A stretch of 64,000 nt of DNA from Lagopus muta (taxonomy: Eukaryota; Chordata; Aves; Galliformes; Phasianidae): NCBI RefSeq assembly GCF_023343835.1, contig NC_064439.1:28001933-28065932 (forward strand). Reading direction: 5' to 3'. The notes beneath the pieces are model-generated. The model ran no database searches and was not told the origin of the DNA. It was given only the letters and a program-made list of their open reading frames with translations. The position numbers and the translations under genes were made by a program. Position 1 is the stretch's first letter. Every line of letters begins with the position of its first letter. Shown here piece after piece: positions 48,901-62,600 of this stretch.

Positions 48901-51900
48901 TCACTCCTGCAGACACTTGCCCTAGGCTACCATATTGCTGAGAGAGCGTCTGTGTAAAGATTTACAAATTAACTTGAGTTTCAAGAACTGTTACTCATCA
49001 TTGCATCTTGTTTTCAATGAGGACAGTTAAAAAACTTGAAATGCTTTACCTGAAGACTAAATATTTGCTAACTTGACACTAACTTTGATTCCAGGGTGGA
49101 GAAAAGACCAAAAATTAAGGAGCATGATAGGCCAGTTTCATGAGAATTTTGAAGAGAAAACTATTTTCTCTGACTTTAAAACTCCTTTCTTGAATGTTTA
49201 TTAGGAGCTCTTTCTGTCTATTTGGTTGTACTAAAAATATGCACCCTAGCTTCTTCTCTAGTGAACGATGCTGATAATCTCCAGCTAGTGGAAAAAAATA
49301 GCACAACTAGAACATAACCTGCATCACTGCTACCTCTATTTATATCTGACAAAATAGAACTGTTTCCTAGTTGCTTCCACTTTACCCTTCAATATGTCAT
49401 AACGAATAAGCATTCAATCCACCTAGGAAACAGCCATAGCTCAAAAGTGAGAAGCTTGATGAATTTAACAAGCAGTCTAAACACATGGTGCTTCCTTGAT
49501 ACTGTATGCATTTCTAGCTCTTGGAAGGCCCTGAGCGTGCCTGCACGCATGAGCATGCGTAGGAATGTCTTGTTTCAAAATAAACATTAGAAACTTGACT
49601 AATAAATATATAATTATCATCTGGATAAAATCAGATGCCTAAAATTTTATTGCTTCTGAGTATAATTACAGCAATAAAAATATTGCTGACTGATGAAGAA
49701 ATGTACTATTTATGCTGCAGGGATTGCAAATCAACACTTATTTTTTTATACCCAGCCACTTAAAAAAATGCTGTCTTCATTACAAAACTTCACTGATATA
49801 TAAAACAATTCATCTTTTCTGCCTTTCTTCTTTCTGTGTTCTTTCTTCCATGATTTATACTATTGCCATGATAATAAATTCGTCAGTTCAACATAGTACT
49901 TTATGTTTAGTGGATAAAACATATTTACATAAAATGCACGTCTGTTGTCCTAAACCATATTTTCTTAAAATATATTTTGTATGTACTAAAATATTATCTC
50001 AGTAGATTAAAGCAAATATTCCCAAGCATGTCTACAAAGCACAGCTCTCAGAATTGTCCTATCTTATTTTAAAATCACATCTTTAATCTTATTTTGCTCA
50101 TGAATCCCTGGAGTGAATATTAAAAAGATGGTCTATTTTACAATTGCCAAGTGGAGATACATCATCTGAACTGCATACTTAAATTTAAATGCCTTAGATC
50201 TTCCAGAAAAGTTAAAATGCTACTAGTGTTTTCATCTATATTTATGAAGGACTTATTGATAGTTTCCAAGTTCTCTCAGTAGGAGTAGAAGTGCCCCTCT
50301 CACATTCAGAGATTGTGTGGATATTGCACTATCTTTTCTATTCTCATTAGAAAAGTTTCAGGCATTAGTCTGTATTTGATTGAGCCACCTCATGATTACT
50401 TTTACATTACATCACTTATGAAGAAAAGGGGATGAAACCTGCTGTGCTGTATGAATTTTCTATTATAAAATCCAAAGACTTCACTGAAGTGGCAGAACTC
50501 CAACAACTAAGGACAAGTGATTTCATACCACTGATGACCCATTTTTTCACTCCCACAGGACCCGCTGGGGAGAGAGCAGAGCACTGACAAATCAGGTTGC
50601 TTACCTAGTGCTGAAGGCTACTGGGGCTAGTAAAATGACTGTGGACTCCATAACCTATTCCACACTCAGCTATGTTCATTGCTGCTCTTCTACTCTCCAT
50701 TTTGTGTTTCCTGCAACCCCCAGTCCTGCCTTGCCTTTATTCTCCATCTTTCAATAAAAATATGTTTAATCCTAAGTAAGGACAACAGAATGCATATATA
50801 GATGCATCCCCTGGCTAAAACTGGATTAATTTGCAGGAAGAGATTCCCTTACATCACCTGGCTGGTGAGCTTCCTGCCAGAATGCAGTTTACTTTCAATA
50901 TTAAGAAGAAAAAGGGAGGAAAAGATTTTAAAATAAAGTTTTCTGCATTTACTGAATCTCTCAATCCATTTCTGAGCTCCTGGGTCAGATGGGAGCATGG
51001 ACTCTATTAAAGATCCCTGTGAAAGGCCAGAAGTTAGGAAGCTGGGATACTTCAGAGTAGCTGCAAAAGTGGCAGTGATGATCTAACACACAAGAAATGA
51101 TACTTAATAATCATAATAAATGTAAAAACAGGATTTTGGTCATTTTCCATTAAACACAGTGTTAAGAAAATTTACAAGCATTTGCTAAGTCAGCAAAAAA
51201 GCCACACAGCTGAAAACATTCCATATTTTAAATTTACTTTCATCTCCCATGAGAACCATGCAAATAAGAATATTCCTTTCCTAATTAGAGAACTATCATT
51301 ATGCTTAGGTTGAGTACTTTTCCAAAAGGTAAAGTTTATCAATTTGTTTTGAACAGTTAATATTTAGTAAGCTGTTGTTGGGAACCTCAAAGGTTTACTA
51401 AGTAGACACTATACTTTCACAGTCTCAGAATTTACCTGAAAAAAACAAACAGAAATGGTCATATTGGTGCCTCCTTTTGTCATTCTGAAATGAACTGTAA
51501 CTAGAAAAGCACACAAATAGAATAATCACTGATATCAGTAGCAAAATCTTTATGGTTCAGGTAAAGTGCCTGTTGAGATTGAGGCAGCAGGGTTGGAATT
51601 CTAAGAACAGCTCTCTATTCAAAAAGCCACCAAAGCAAGTCAGTAAAAAGTGCTGAATACAGGGTAGGACTTCAATCTTTCTCCTCAAAACTTAGGTAAT
51701 CAACTTCATGTTGAAGTGCATACCTGCAGCTGAGTATCTTTTGCATTTGTGAACCCTATGAATTTCTCCTAAATTTTTAAATACTTTTTTTTTTTTTCTG
51801 TCAAAAAGAATTCACTGGTTTCAATTGGAGTGAGAGAAATGCAAATTCAAATTTGACTTAGAAGAGAAATTTTTGTTCACATATACAAAGGTGGTATTCA

Positions 51901-54900
51901 TCTACATTTTTTCTTCAGCTGGAAAGCAACTTCAGAATATATATCTATCAAGACTTTCTGCCTCCTATTTTACGAAGCTTGTGGAGCATAACTGCTGCTG
52001 TTGGTATAGATCAAAGACAGGTAATAGAGCCATGACAATTACATAACACTGCATATAATTTCTTGTACATAGGGAATTCTTGATCACAAGTCTGACAGAA
52101 GTTTACAATAGGACTACATACAATCAAAAAAATTACTTCAGATAAAGCAGATGAAGTTTTACAGAAAAGAAAAAAAAGAAGAAAAAGAAAATATTAGGAA
52201 AAGTCAAATAAATTCATTGCTGAACCTAAGAGATCAATAATGAACTAATGAGAAGTTAGCTCTTCGAACTAACAAGTAGCAAGGTACTTATTTCTTTGAG
52301 CTCAAGGGTGCATCTCAACAGTCTCTCCAAAGAGATGCCCAACAGGATAGTTTAGAAAATCCATAATGCAGTCCTAATTTGTTCCAATTAGCCACCTAGC
52401 TCACTCACACCTATAGTCCATTTTGTACATTTAAAGAGAGGTGGTTATTTTGACCTAAGGGAGTTTTCCCTAATCTTACCCAACATGACCATTCCATATT
52501 TAAGTGAGAGTGTTGGTCAGTTCTACAAGTACCTTGTTCTTAGTTTAGTTACTAAATGAAGCTGAAAGATAGAGATGACATAAATTGGAACTAAACACAA
52601 CATACAAGGATATCAACTTGCTGACAGAACACCCTAAAGCTTAAGAAATAATAAACATGCTGCTACTAATGATAAAACCATAGTAAAAAAAAGAGCATAT
52701 TGGATCAACATCATAGGACTGTACTAGCCAAGACTAATTAACACCAAAGTAGTCAATGATAAAGCTTATGCTATAAATTAGCACCCTCAGAGCTATTTTT
52801 CCAACATTCCTATCCCAAGTGAATCTGATCTTTCACATCCCTAATTATGCTGGCAAGCACTATCTTAAACACAGCTATTCTTCTAGAAAACAGTTCATAC
52901 TTGCAACTCTTACATATCTACAAAGCATGTGGGTTACAACTGTGGTTATACCACTTTGATGGGTTCATCAGTGCTACTATACATGTTTAGGAAATACACT
53001 ATTATAAAATAAATGTCCTCATCATTCTTTTCCTGTAAATAAAAAGCTGCCTTAAGTGTGCTACATTGCAGCACTTTAGCCTGTGATGGACTTTGACCTG
53101 AAGCAAGTGAGAGTGTCATTTTCAAAATGCCACATGAAGAAAGATCTTGACTTATGAAACAACATGTAATTGTAATGTGTGATTCAGGCAGGTAACTGCA
53201 GGAAAAATAACAGGTTGCTTTTTAATAAAAACCCTGAACATTTCAGTGTATCCCAGTATGTATTTGAAAAGATACTGCTCATGTCTTTATTAACTCTCAT
53301 GTCTCATGTCTCTATTAACTGAAAATGCGTAGGCAATAATTAGGCACTGAGCCACTCAGCCTCCAAGCAGTTTATCTTAACTTTGTAATGTGAATTAGTA
53401 CAAGACATATGCATTTGCTGAATAGAATGGGAGAATGGCCTAGTTTGTTGCCTAGTTGAAAGAGTTTGACGAGGAAAAATATCCAGAGTTAATTGCATAA
53501 TATTTCTTTGCAAAGAAAAAAAATCAGAAATAGATTGGTACACCAAAGAATGTGTGTTTTGGATAAGCTGTATCTTGTCAGTTATGTAAGATGGACAAGA
53601 GTACTAAAACCAACACAGAAGGAGGTCAAAGATAAGAACGTTCACTTAAATTAATAACCCTGCGTGTACAGCGTGGATGATGAATCACATTTTTTCTCAC
53701 TCTAATTTCTGAAGTTCTGTATATGTTAGCCACTGATTTTACTCAGCATTAAAATATCAAATCAAGCCCTTTTAGAACAGACCACTTTCAATCGCTCATA
53801 GACTGAGTAACAAGGAGATGGTGGCACATAAAATCATACCTGCTCTTCTACTATATACGCAAGCCCTACTACCAAAATAAGTACCATATGCAGAACTAAT
53901 AACTAGCCAGAACAGGCACACGTCTGCTATTTCTGTTTCTGCCACAACCTCTGAAAACCTGATAGAATAACATTAGAATTTTCAGCAGCTACTTTCCCGT
54001 GTTCACTGAATTTTATCCCCTTCCTCATTCTTGCAATCAACCATTTCAGCAAAGAGATGATATTGGTTGGTAAAATGGCTTTACGCATGTGACAGAAAGA
54101 TGCGTTTTTTCAATTTGTGTCTGCCGTTTTACTGTTGTAAATCTGCTAAATGTTAATTCTCAGTTCAAAACTAAGCAATTATTAGTTACAGACTACAACT
54201 TTCTGAACACGTCCAAGAATTACAAATTGGTGATTTTCACAGAAACTTCATCTTTGTTCTCCAAAAGAGCTTCTGAATTGCATGTCTATCACAGTATCAA
54301 AGTAATCGCAGATGATCTACTTATTCCATGCACACAGGAAAAGACATACTTTCTATCAGACCAAACTTTCCCTGCCAGAGATAAGTATAGAAACTTAGAA
54401 GTGGCCTACAGCCCACAGTGACTGACCTAAAACCATGCTCTGCTTAGAGCCACATTTAGTTCAGGCTCTCCTGAGGGATTAAATATATAAGTACAAATTT
54501 AGCAGAATATACATATCACATTAATAATCTGTTTTATCTACCTTTGCACTATTAAAAATGTGCACACAATAAATTAGCATCCAGTACACTCAATTTCTCC
54601 TAAAAACGTGCTTTCAAGACAACAAAAACAAACAAAACAGACAAGCAGTTTGGGAGAAGATGCGCAATAAAATTCCTAAATGCATCTCCACTTGTAGACC
54701 TCTATTCTATAATAGAATTCCAGTAACAGTAAGAGTCTTTCCTGTGGGATGATGTAATACTCACCCGCTTAAGGAATGCTTAAATAATGCTTTCACCATA
54801 AAATATTTCATCTGGGAGAAATACACTATGCCAATATAACGATAAAATAGTTTGAATTCAAACTATTCACTGGAACCTTTTTCCATTCAAGTTTTCAGAT

Positions 54901-57900
54901 AATTGATCCCTTAACACCAATTACTATTGAACAGATTCTGAAATAAGAAAATCAGCAAGGTTTATTTGTAGTTGTATGCATTTATTTGAACCACAATAAT
55001 TCAATCTCTTCAAATGAATGTAATTATTTTAGGCCATAATCATTGCAGTATGACAACTATTTTTTCAGGAAGGAAAATAAGAGTTAAATTCCTGCCTAAT
55101 GAAAGCATCTGGAGCATTTTATGGATGGCTTTGAAAATTCAAGAAATGAATGCAGAGTCTGAAATGTCACGCATTTGCTTCAAATTTTCTTCTGCCCAAA
55201 CATCAAATACAAATGGCAAACTCCTCTGCATTCTATCTCAGAAACAGATTCAGGAAATTTCATCTCTAACTCTGGGCTACTACATCATGTTTTGTCCAGT
55301 TATCCCATGTCTTAAACCTGCAAGAGTTACATTACTATGCAACACATACAACTGGTAGAGGAGGGTAAACCTTTTCCATTCAAATTTCTTGCAGACAGAA
55401 TTAGAACAAAGTGCCCAAGAACAGTACCTTCACTGCTATTTTGACGTGGTGGTCCTGAAAAGAAATAATTCACCTCAGGCAGAAGGAACTGATGTCTTTT
55501 CTTTCAACAGCAATACTACCAAAAGAGGGAGGAAGATTACTCACAACATCAGAGAGAAAAATGCAAATGAAGTCACTTTTGACAAGACCAACAATTCTAA
55601 TTCACGAACTCTACAAGCTTCCACAGACAGTCAATGACACAATTCCACAGACTAATCTTTGTGCTTTAAACACTGTGAGCACAAAGCACACTCTGAGGAG
55701 AAAAATCAAAAACTGAACTATGGCACTAGAATGTGACCCAGCTCTAATGTCAGTTTCTCTCATTTTGGATAATGAAAGATCTTGCAGAAAAAGAACAAGC
55801 TTCTAAGACTGCACAACTTGGGGACATAAACGTTTTAGTGCAATCAGGCTTAAAAAGCGTATTTCAATTAACTGCTTTTTATGCATGGATCATATATTTT
55901 TTCTCTCTCAGATGTTTTGCTAAAAATTTTGCCTACATAATTCGACACCTGGACTGATAAGTATAAGCACTGAACACTGGAATTAACTACACAAGTCAGA
56001 GATACTTAGCATGTATCACCCTTGGAATGGAAAAACTGAGTCAGTGACAAAGCTGAAGCTGAGGATCTGCTAAAAGTGAGCATTCACGTTGCTGCCAGAA
56101 CCATACAGGTCAAATCAAACTCAAATGTAAACAGTCATATTTTGTAAAAGATTCTGCTTGGTGGAATCTTCAGAGATCAAAACAGTTATAAATCAAATAG
56201 ACTTACTGAGTACACTGTGAAGTAATGGGCCTCCACCTCTCAAAAGAAAATAGGACTTTTCTGAGCTGGCTGGGAAATCACACTTGTAAGGTTTCGAATA
56301 TAGTTAAAATATTATTTAGAAGGATGAATAAAAATTAGCTCAGGAAAATAACAGCACAAAGACTGTTTTAAAACCAAATTTAATTAGCTCAGACTGCAAA
56401 TGCTGGAGATTATAATACAGTGGTGACATATTCCACCTCTTTTTAGCCCAAGAAAATTATAGGAAAATAAGTTCCAAAAAATACTTTGCAAGAAAAACTG
56501 AAAATTAATATCCATAGATATTTTCCTATGACCTGTCTTTGTCTGAACAACAGGGATATTTAATGAGATACATCAATATCTCATTCTACTTCTGCTAACC
56601 CTATCAAAATTTCTGCACCTCCATGTTTTAACAGAATTCTTAGCAGAGTTTAATCTAATTTCAATTGCTATGCATCTTAGACTGTCTTGAGATATGAATA
56701 TATCTCCATGCCCAGATGTTTCAAAACCTTTTTAGATGAAAGCCCTAAATGTCTGAAGACATCTCACATTAGTGAGATGAAGATGCCACAAGGTTTGATT
56801 CTGCTATATCTAAATGTTAAAAAAGTAAATAGCTCACAGCAACCAGAAGCAGAATGCTTCTCAGAGCTAGTTTGGCCTTACACTTGGGTGCAGAGAGACA
56901 ACACATTTATTGGCTGTAAGTGAATTGTTTTGTTCGTCTCTTGGTGGCTGGTTGGTTTACATGCTGCTTACAAAGTCTACAATCTGCTTAGTATGAATGT
57001 GGATAAACAATATTTGCACACTGAAACACAGTAACTAAATAGACAACATAAGGCAAATGGCTAAGCAAGAACCCATGGCCAACAAGGGCATGTGAATGCT
57101 GGGAGCCATTCATTGACAGCAAGGGAGCTTCCATTAGATTTTTTCTCTGCCATTTCTCCATAAAGACAGAAATATGTAGAAGAGGAAAACAATAATCATG
57201 TAGCAAAAAGAAACGCATACAGATCCATGTTGTGCTAGAAATCTCAGAAAGCAAGATTCAGCCAGGATATGAGATTGAAGAAAGTTTAAAAATCCTGTCC
57301 AAACAAGACAAAACTTTCAAATATCTGCTGAAAAAAACAGCCCAGGGTGACAGAGGCCACAAGAGAATCACAGTGATGCAGAAAGAGTACAAAAAAAGAC
57401 TGAACAGAGGGAAGGAGGGAGGGAGCGAAGGAGGAAGGAAGGAAAGAAAAGGTAATACAAGAGAAATAATTGATGTCAGAAACATACTGAGATCTTCAAC
57501 ACTTTCAACAAAATACCTTGCTAAATATTTTTATGAAAACTGAGATATCACAATAAAAGACAGAAGTCCTGACATGGATATAAGCTTAAAAAACAGAATA
57601 GAGAGGACAGGAGTAAGTTATATTCTCAGAACAGTGTGCACATAGAACAGAGGTGGGATCTATTACAGGATCTACATTGTTCAATTCAACACATCCATAA
57701 ATGCACTGTAAAAACGAGTAAGCAACAACATGAGTTTGCTGGTGATATGAAGTTTGTTAAGGTACAGCTGACAAATTAAATGAAGAAACGTCTCAAAAAA
57801 ATTACGGTTTTATTTGATGACAAAGCAAAATAGGTGGTGGGAAAGATCTAAAAAGCAGTGTAAGGAGTTTTAGCATTTCCTATTGTTTTCATCAGTAACT

Positions 57901-58540
57901 GAGTAAACAATACTTACTTAAACTAAGCTGTAGAAGTTACTGATTTCCTGATAATTTTATTCCAAAATCATGATATGCATTATTTCTATTTTCCCAAACA
58001 ATGTTAAGAATTAAGAAGTTCATCAATACCTGAAGGCTGTGCACGGGGAGTAAAGTGCATTTTTCAATCTTTAATTTATCGGGCTTTTGCCACCAAGATT
58101 ATTACTATCACACATCATTTTTTACACACTTCAGCACCCAATAAGTTCCATAATAGATGATTTCCATATGATCAACCTGATTTAAGCAAAAAAAACATGA
58201 ACTGCAGCTTAGTAATTCAAACATGAATAGAAATCTCAAGTGCTGCTTCTAACCATTGTAAATACCCAAAATTCAGACTAGGACTGGATTTCTTGATTCC
58301 GGCTTATAAGTAGAGGGAGAGGGTGAAAGAGGAAATTAACACTCCAATATAGACTTGATGGCCATTGCCTCCACTGTACAAATTTTAAGAGCTATCATAC
58401 TTTGACAACTGCAGCAAAAGAAACAGGCTTCAGTTACTAACAATGTACAGTTTGATGGGAATTTCTTTTGGGGTTTAAATGGCTGAAGAACTTCAAAAGC
58501 TTTCCTGGTCAAATACAGTAACAAAAATCCTTATGCTACA
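45944..58540. other. Long unique AT-rich stretch, no recognised gene
   Basis: About 12.6 kb hold no dispersed repeat that I can recognise. That is unusual only in being clean. Open frames of 97-118 codons (46766-47059, 48249-48605, 54089-54421, 55014-55358) lack domains. One short splice-bounded segment, 54765-54811 on the - strand, is covered in findings. A GGAA/GGGA purine run lies at 57403-57452. Confidence 0.45.
57403..57452 (+). repeat. Purine-rich (GGAA/GGGA) tract
   Basis: About 50 bases are almost wholly G and A, with GGAAGGAGGGAGGGAG-like units. It is a simple low-complexity tract. Confidence 0.8.
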
Positions 58541-59084
58541 GATTGTGTTGTGAGTTAATCCCGCGAAAGCAGACAAGCATCACACAAGTGTTCACATGCT
58601 CCCCTCCAGGACCCAACCCTATGGGACATGGGAAGAGGAAAAGAATAGTAAAAGAAAAAGAAAAAAAAAAAGCTGTGGTTTGAGATAAAAATTGCTTAAT
58701 AAGCAAAAGAGAAGTAAAAGAAAAGAGAAGCAAATTACGCAAAGGCAATTACTCACCATCTCCCATGGGTAGACAGATGTCCAGCTAGTTCCTAAGAGAA
58801 AGACAGCTAACCTCCTCATACACCTTTCTCTCCCTTTTTATTCTAAGCATGAGATTATGTGGCATGCAGTACCTCTTTGGTTAGCTGGGACCAGCTGTCA
58901 TACCGTGCTCCTTCCCAGATTCCTGCGTCCCCCTTGAACCTACTTGCTGGTGGGACACTATGCAAACACTGTTCAGCAATAACTAGAACACGGTGTGTTA
59001 TCAGCATTGTTTCTGTCAATCTAAATCTAAAACAGAACTATGTGAGCTGCTCTGAAGAAACTTAACTCCGTCCCAGCCAGACCA
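58541..59084 (-). mobile_element. Solo LTR of a bird endogenous retrovirus
   Basis: On the - strand the segment has the order of a retroviral LTR. It starts TGGTCTGGCTGGGACGGAGT. It then has an upstream region with a CCAAAG box, a TATA-like AATAAAAAG (58835-58843) and a poly-A-type TTATTAA signal (58696-58704). It closes with GGATTAACTCACAAC. The arrangement and many short blocks match a well-known bird LTR family in which the GGCTGGGATGGAGTTAA start is characteristic. I do not assign a family name. It is about 544 bp. No internal viral genes or second LTR are present, so recombination has probably removed them. GCTACA occurs at 58535-58540 and 59085-59090, a likely 6-bp target duplication. 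Confidence 0.8.
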
Positions 59085-59487
59085 GCTACACCGAGGAAGT
59101 TATACAGTGGAAATTCACATGGCACAATAAAAAATTCTGAAGCATAACAGATATCCTTGCCATTGGGTAAACAAAGGGAGTAAAAATTACTGTTCTTTGC
59201 CTGTAGAAAATGTGCAATTGTTAGTCATCTTTGCCATACGATAAAATACAAAACTTGGAAGAGAGCACATCTGTGATAGAAGATGACTACAGTAAAGTAC
59301 TGAAACAGTATCAACATTAGTAGTCGAGCGAGCATTAACTCCATAAAATCCTATTAGTTTCATACCTCAGCTATAAAAATTAAATTTTGCATTGATACAA
59401 TAAAGTCTCTGGGGAAGAATCTAGCAACCTTCCAATAAAGATGAAAAGTCTCTTTATCAGGGAATGCAGAGATAGGACATTCAGAGA
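59085..59487. other. Unique spacer, nothing recognised
   Basis: There are no frames or repeats of note between the LTR and the next CR1 fragment. Confidence 0.55.
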
Positions 59488-59658
59488 ATGGTGAGATCAG
59501 GTTGCCCAGAGAAGCTGTGGATGTCCCATCCTTGAAGGCATTCAAGGCCCAGTTGGATGGGGCCCTGGGCCACCTGATTTAGTAGGTGACAGCCCTGCCC
59601 ACAGCAGGGGGTTGAAATGAGATGATCTTTAAGGTCCCTTCTAAACTAAGCCATTCTA
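59488..59658 (+). repeat. CR1 LINE 3' fragment
   Basis: It contains CAGGTTGCCCAGAGAAGCTG, GCCCAGTTGGATGGGGCCCT, ACAGCCCTGCCCACAGCAGG and TCTTTAAGGTCCCTTCTAAA, ending with CCATTCTAAAAAAT. It is about 170 bp and of the same subfamily as the copy at 45743. Confidence 0.94.
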
Positions 59659-59673
59659 AAAAATTAGGGGAAA

Positions 59674-59693
59674 AATATATATATATATATATA
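59674..59693. repeat. (AT)n microsatellite
   Basis: About ten AT units follow shortly after the CR1 3' end. It is a common position for simple-repeat growth from a LINE tail. Confidence 0.9.
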
Positions 59694-62600
59694 AATATAC
59701 ATGAAAAATTTCTGCCATTTTTTTTCCTTAGAGAAGAACACAAGAACACAAAAACCATGAGGAAATGAACACAATAGCAAGCTTATAACATTTTTAAAAT
59801 ACGTCTGAAGCATAACTAGCAATTTTAATAAGCTTTTTTTGTTTTGCTCCTCCATGTATTCAGAGCTAAAGCCAAAAAAAGCACATGCATACATCTCTAT
59901 AGGTGAGTATTTTGGGTACCTGTTAAATGATGCCTTTGGGGAACAGCATGTAAGAAAAGTGAGAAGAATAATTTTTGATGCTCTTGGTTTGATGCCCTAC
60001 TTACTCCAGGAGTAAAAAATGTAAGCACTGTTTTAAGCCAGGGATTGCAGCACTGTTCACAAACAAATACAACAGACATCACATGTTTTAATTAAGCAAG
60101 TTAGCAATGGAAAAAGAAAAGTTAAAAAGCAGTTTGTTTGCAAACAAAGCTGTATGTCGATATTCCTTCTTTTTAAATGTTTGTATGTTTCCAATAAGAG
60201 ATAGTAGGTCAACATCAAAGTTTTCTTAATATGGAAAAAATGTCAGATAACAGATAACTAATAACAGATTTAAAGATCAAACTCAGATTTGATATTCATA
60301 ATATTTGTTTTTGCAAATGGTTCCAATTCACTGTTTACTCCCTATCACATTGAAGTATCTGCTATAATTAAACCATACAAACTAGCAAGTTAGATAAGAG
60401 TGTATCTCCCTTCCCCAAGAGAACTTGCCATTTCCCCTTTCAAACTCATTTGCTCACAAAAATTTTACTCCATTCTTTTAAACTATTCTAGAACAGTATT
60501 ATTTTATACAATTAAATATCCGTAAAAAGAAATAACCAAGAGTCATTACTGACTAAAATTCCCAGAATGGTTGAACCAGGCTATGAAATCAAGGAAATTT
60601 AAAGACCAATTTAATGAAGGCTAGATTTTTAAGGATAAGTTTAAGTGCCTTTGGCTGACATGGTGATGTCCAATTAAAAGTTCAGGAGTGAAATGAGTCT
60701 AAAAGCGCCACGTGTAAAAGGCATAAAACATTGATCTTGTCATATTCTCTGCCGCTTGTTAAAATCCTTGAAGCTGTAAGAGCAGAGACAAATTAAGCAA
60801 GCTTCCAATCTTCTCCTGATAAAAACTCAGACAATTATTTAATGAAAACCCAAAAGATTACCAATTATTTTTCTAAAAAACTCTTCTTCACACTGGGAAT
60901 TTAGTACCACACTGCAAAGTTAGCTTGCAGAAACGCTTTGAGTGCCTTTAATAAAGTTGCACAGTTGTACTAAATCCATTAATTTGTTACCTATTTCTGC
61001 TAGGGGAGGATGAAGACTTTAGGGGAAACAAAGAAAAGAGAGAGAAGTGACAGAGAAAGGTAGTAAGAGAGGCTGAGCAAGCAAGTATAAGAGCACCTGT
61101 GCACCATTTCAAGGTGGACAGACTTATTAATATCCTGAAAATCACAGTGACAATTTGTTGACCAATATGATCATGCACCAGGCTTCGAGTACCTACTAAA
61201 ATTAGCAGCACGCAGTTCCGGTTCCTGCAATAGTGCACACAAGAACTTTGAAAGCAGAACTAAGACTTCCAGGCTTTGTGTTAAATAATTTACCATAAGT
61301 GTTTATATTCTTTCCTGACTCAAAGTATTTATTTAGAACTATGCCTCCTTGTGTTTTGCAAGCATTAAATTTGGAAATCGTTTTCTGTAAAAAAATAACA
61401 CAAATATTTCACTGACAGAAACAAATGCTCATCAAACATAAAAAACTATAGAAATGTGATAATACACATCTGTTACAAATAGTAAGTCTACATTTTAATA
61501 CTGTGCTATTTCTGGGAATTCTTTTAAATTTGTTTTTATGTGAGAAAGCCTGACAGACAAAACATTCTGATGATAAATCAGCAAAATTGACTAATGTTTC
61601 CAATCATATACTTTCTGAACAAAGTCCACTGAGATTTACACACATTCACACCGCAAAATATAAGAATGAATGCTGATCCTGGAGAAAAAAAAATAAACAA
61701 ATAGAATCATCAAGCTGGGTCTGAAAGTTATCTGTAATTTTTCAGGTGTGTAAAAGTACTGATGGAGTGCAATGATTCTCCACCATGCATTATCTTCTTC
61801 ATCAAAGCAAATGAATATTATCAAAAAGTATCCACCAAACTAAAAAATTCTGATTTGAAGATAAGTTTAACATTACAGACATTAACAATATTTCTGTGTG
61901 AGCCATTCCCAAGGTAAATGGGTGGTTCTACGATTTCTTGAGTATCACCTCAATACAGCTTCATTGAATAGTTGTGTATCTTTCATTCATGGAAATTTCC
62001 TTCAAGAATTACCTACAGTTTTATTTAAAGGTCTGCTTACAAACATTTCAACCATATCAGTTCTACCTATTGCAAAATAACTAATCTCAAACTGTTGTAC
62101 ATAATAATTAACTATGAAGGATCAAATAGTGTCTCGTGTCCATAAACATCAATCAGTATTGGTGAATGACTTGCTTGGCCTTAAAAGCTTTAATAAGCTT
62201 TTAAATTTCAGTGAGGTCATTGACACAGACAGTTTCAAGCTGGATGTGGTTTCCCTCTCTGTCCCACACACTTAACAGCCCAGGTCACTCTGGCACTTTT
62301 AGTTCATCACTCACTTACCCCATCTTCCTCGATGAAAGAATGAATAGTCTGCAAGATCATGCTACTTAAGAGCTCAGTTTCTGGCTCTTGAAAATAAGAC
62401 TTCCATAAATAGATTTTTCTATCCATTAGAACATATTATATCATTACAGCTGATAAGTAGAAACATAAAAAGCACTATCATGAAAACAGGGACAATTCTT
62501 CAGCACCCCAATTGTTCTAATTAGATTGCAATCATCTGATCAAATTCTATATTGATTGTGAAATGAAATAAGCAGCATACAGGGGCCACAGGGAGATTAT

